Part shown: in pieces, positions 63,201-64,000 of the stretch
How the letters are laid out: each line of letters begins with the position of its first letter
Numbering within the stretch: the stretch's first letter is position 1
Assembly (NCBI GenBank): GCA_020634015.1
Contig: JACKCN010000005.1
Span: 186,001 to 250,000, forward strand
Reading direction: 5' to 3'
Origin: Candidatus Delongbacteria bacterium
GTDB lineage: Bacteria; CAIWAD01
Length of the DNA stretch: 64,000 nt
Notes under the pieces: model-generated
What the model was told of the DNA's origin: nothing
Databases searched by the model: none
The model's input: the letters and a program-made list of their open reading frames with translations, nothing else
Made by a program: the position numbers and the translations under genes

Positions 63201-63520
63201 GGCACGCCACGGTCAACGCCAGCTGGACGCCCGTGACCCAGGACATCAATGGCCAGGCGATCACGGTGGAAGCCTATCGTCTCTACTACGATGATGACTT
63301 CCTCTTCGGCTCGTCCAACTACATCGATGTCGCTACGACGAACATCAACCTGTTCTACGCGAATGTGGGCATGCTGGACATGGGCTTCCTGCGTGTGGCC
63401 GCCATCGATCTCGATGGTCTGGTCGTGGGCGACAGCCAGCCCGACGCGCCCCTGCCGCTGAATGCCGTTCCCGGCAACCCGCTGCTGCTGGGTGTGCCGC
63501 AGGCCAGCACCTCCAAGTAA
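60227..63520 (+). CDS. Secreted M43-type (pappalysin-like) metalloprotease
   Basis: A 1097-residue protein. Signal peptide (LMLAGVLALGCGLTAQA, about 1-23). The zinc site HEVGHYFNLLH (His192, Glu193, His196, His202) is the extended HExxHxxGxxH-type motif with Asn in place of Gly. The Met-turn is NLMSYS (Met268), and cysteine pairs around 222-290 fit disulphides of the M43 pappalysin family. Residues about 300-430 look like a CARDB-type Ig domain, 590-670 a PPC-like beta domain, and the C-terminal region contains a THN-like Rossmann stretch (VAVIQDANPYGSAEWLTQLTAFGYP) and a final fibronectin-like domain. There is no sorting domain, so it is probably released by another route than the neighbouring C25 and M1 proteins. 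Substrate unknown. Confidence 0.88.
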   Translation: MKFSHSLMLAGVLALGCGLTAQADTMEPGVHPDREVREGCSSALTQWDVEQLRELEATGIYDNEDPSREVGTYLVYLAFHIVRTSSGTGGIAQSQLDQALIDLADAFVGTGICFTVAYTDYIDNTTYYNIDNDAERAVLKGINNQANMLDCYFVNYDGGYCGVSSFTWSTEQGITFDNGCVGVASNPSTFPHEVGHYFNLLHTHEPAYGNECPTGSNCGSAGDLVCDTPADPELSTSNVNTSCVYTGSEIIFCDFAIRSYNPDPTNLMSYSRKTCRTNFTPGQRSRMLATLTSAPRWGEVGFYSPDFDFSTPTGWSNAVVPRNTTGGSSASCLVTSTLPGNSNTTYYNQAMRQANSSSHNPGVYGRAFLDNVYTIWYSYGGGTWSGTQYWNNVGPITVRGGRHALHSTVDYFDEVCESNESDNTRNTQWVWSPYVLGDDQSLQRSTPPEKMTTTWTYPNCDGFQLTGNSWWSAVAIQPLTTTADFDVYLHNDYTGSTAGFATTLATSTYGSGQNDWVIVNHNQAGYGGTYQAGIINYDGETADVRTNRINSRTLSKTDGTRICGTLPSNRIMDIFEVYFSTDDIADTWTVTLSSDDAADLDLYIYDAAGSFYGRNQYLENSQTNGTSDEVLTLTANTDLAASGWYSFVIAKDELADLTLQSTYEVKFTNNSNKLTINPTSTVQVAVIQDANPYGSAEWLTQLTAFGYPHTVIPTADIASTNLDAYGVVIIPTPVTIAAHDNIQANLALLDAYNDRGGVLIQGTATSINTDGFYTAGGVLANWETCAVAHPSSHILVTGVGADAPGSSAVHHVLTAPGAGWTNLAWTDCGTNQSCMLLNDADGLLIYGAPMEHSVANYDCTLGESIENIVQWAYKRAKQTIRVTRTPIQGSAAVVLNYNKSILTSVTYTNTESLSWLTVNPLSGTIPVLDGGDPITFTMIPGGNAAGIYRGAVTVGNTLYNSTELVYAYMNLVTRKPAVPINLTMVPLDFSPGHATVNASWTPVTQDINGQAITVEAYRLYYDDDFLFGSSNYIDVATTNINLFYANVGMLDMGFLRVAAIDLDGLVVGDSQPDAPLPLNAVPGNPLLLGVPQASTSK

Positions 63521-63549
63521 GTGCTGACCCAGCATTCGAGACCTTGAAC

Positions 63550-63583
63550 GATCGCCCCGGTGCAAGCCGGGGCGATCTCTTTT
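63550..63583 (+). terminator. Intrinsic terminator of the metalloprotease pair
   Basis: GATCGCCCCGG pairs with CCGGGGCGATC over a TGCAAG loop, followed by TCTTTT, 30 bases after the stop at 63520. A textbook intrinsic terminator. Confidence 0.93.
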
Positions 63584-64000
63584 CGGGCGGGCCTGAGCAC
63601 CGATTCTCCCGGTTCGTCAGAATGCGGGACCACAATTGGCCTGTTCAAACCGGACACCTGAACAGTCGGGTGGCCCGACCGTGGGATTGTGGAGTTTCAT
63701 CCTGTAAATCTCACCACGGACAGGGCGAACATGCGTGCCAGCCTGATTCCAGGGCTTGCTGTGCAGGAATTGCACACTCGCAACGGGCGGTTGTCCAGGG
63801 GTGAACTGTCCGGACAGTCCCCAAGGTGGAACCGGCTGCCAGTTGAGGCCAACCTGGCCAGAACCGGCTTCGGAAACTGGCCAATTGCCATTGATATCTG
63901 TGTTACGAAAGAGCGCGTACCGCATGGGCTCCGGGCACGGAGTTTGCCGTAGCGAAACGCTCAACAGTACAGCGGACACCTCAGGGACCTTGATCATGAG
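63584..64000. other. Right-edge region without a supported gene
   Basis: 417 bases. Short open frames exist on both strands, but none has a ribosome binding site, signal sequence or recognisable motif. It may belong to a gene beyond the edge or be a decayed sequence. Confidence 0.4.

Noticed and set aside
63617..63997. Minus-strand 126-codon frame at the right edge, and a plus-strand 87-codon frame overlapping it
   Set aside because: Neither has motifs, a signal sequence or a ribosome binding site, and they overlap each other. Conservation would be needed to call either.
1..64000. tRNA, rRNA and CRISPR arrays
   Set aside because: I looked for cloverleaf signatures (TTCGAATC arm with acceptor pairing) and for regularly spaced repeats and found none. 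The tandem repeats at 34836-34910 are too short and contiguous to be CRISPR.

Overview
The window is a GC-rich bacterial chromosome segment with compact, mostly well-spaced genes on both strands. Several large secreted proteins end in the roughly 80-residue C-terminal domain (PNPFNP...TTI, then VYNLxGQxVRxL, then LASGVYLLxLE, then RKxxLLR) typical of type IX secretion-like sorting signals. These are three family C25 (gingipain-like) proteins, an M1 aminopeptidase and one small secreted protein. Together with the GC-rich codon use, this points to an uncultivated member of the Fibrobacterota-Chlorobi-Bacteroidota (FCB) superphylum, of the high-GC candidate-phylum type. That placement is inferred from gene content only; there is no rRNA in the window.

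Layout. 1-2466: the 5' part of a secreted beta-helix protein (runs off the left edge), then an IS200-like/REP-associated tyrosine transposase gene embedded in direct repeats and REP-like palindromes. 2467-16726: three tandem paralogous C25-like giant proteins, all on the minus strand. 17087-21038: an AlkC-type DNA glycosylase with an Ig-like tail and a chemoreceptor with a long HAMP-repeat array. 21266-26412: valS, a DUF4139 secreted protein and a nucleotidyltransferase. 26419-27239: a heme oxygenase translationally coupled to a 42-residue membrane protein. 27401-34765: a hybrid sensor kinase, then recG and priA overlapping by one base. 34766-36411: a repeat-dense spacer, an MA-like membrane peptidase and a candidate non-coding RNA locus. 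36412-44878: a radical SAM enzyme, a beta-propeller protein, the relic of a sorting domain, an M1 aminopeptidase and a CCA-adding/poly(A) polymerase-type enzyme. 44982-52208: a small membrane protein, a TetR regulator, a methyltransferase, a two-gene cell-envelope operon (barrel/TolB-like protein plus propeller lipoprotein), a sorted secreted protein and a DinB-family protein. 52298-58511: a tightly coupled efflux operon (tetR-tolC-adaptor-RND pump) with a perfect inverted repeat in front. 58702-63520: a TPR protein, then a coiled-coil secreted protein coupled to an M43 metalloprotease.

How the genes work together. Housekeeping DNA and RNA functions (valS, recG, priA, the CCA-type enzyme, AlkC) are interspersed with an unusually dense set of secreted proteases and envelope proteins. 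No type IX machinery gene lies in the window, so the sorting-domain cargo must depend on genes elsewhere. Genes that are clearly co-transcribed are the efflux operon, recG-priA, the heme oxygenase pair, the 48978/47415 pair and the 59742/60227 pair. Intrinsic terminator hairpins are recognisable after many units. The most unusual signals are the REP/transposase element, the three C25 paralogs that keep the nucleophile cysteine region but lack the usual Gly-His-Gly motif, the poly-HAMP chemoreceptor, a promoter-plus-hairpins locus with no reading frame (36087-36390), and repeated TGGAAA-N2-TTTCCA palindromes upstream of secreted-protein genes.
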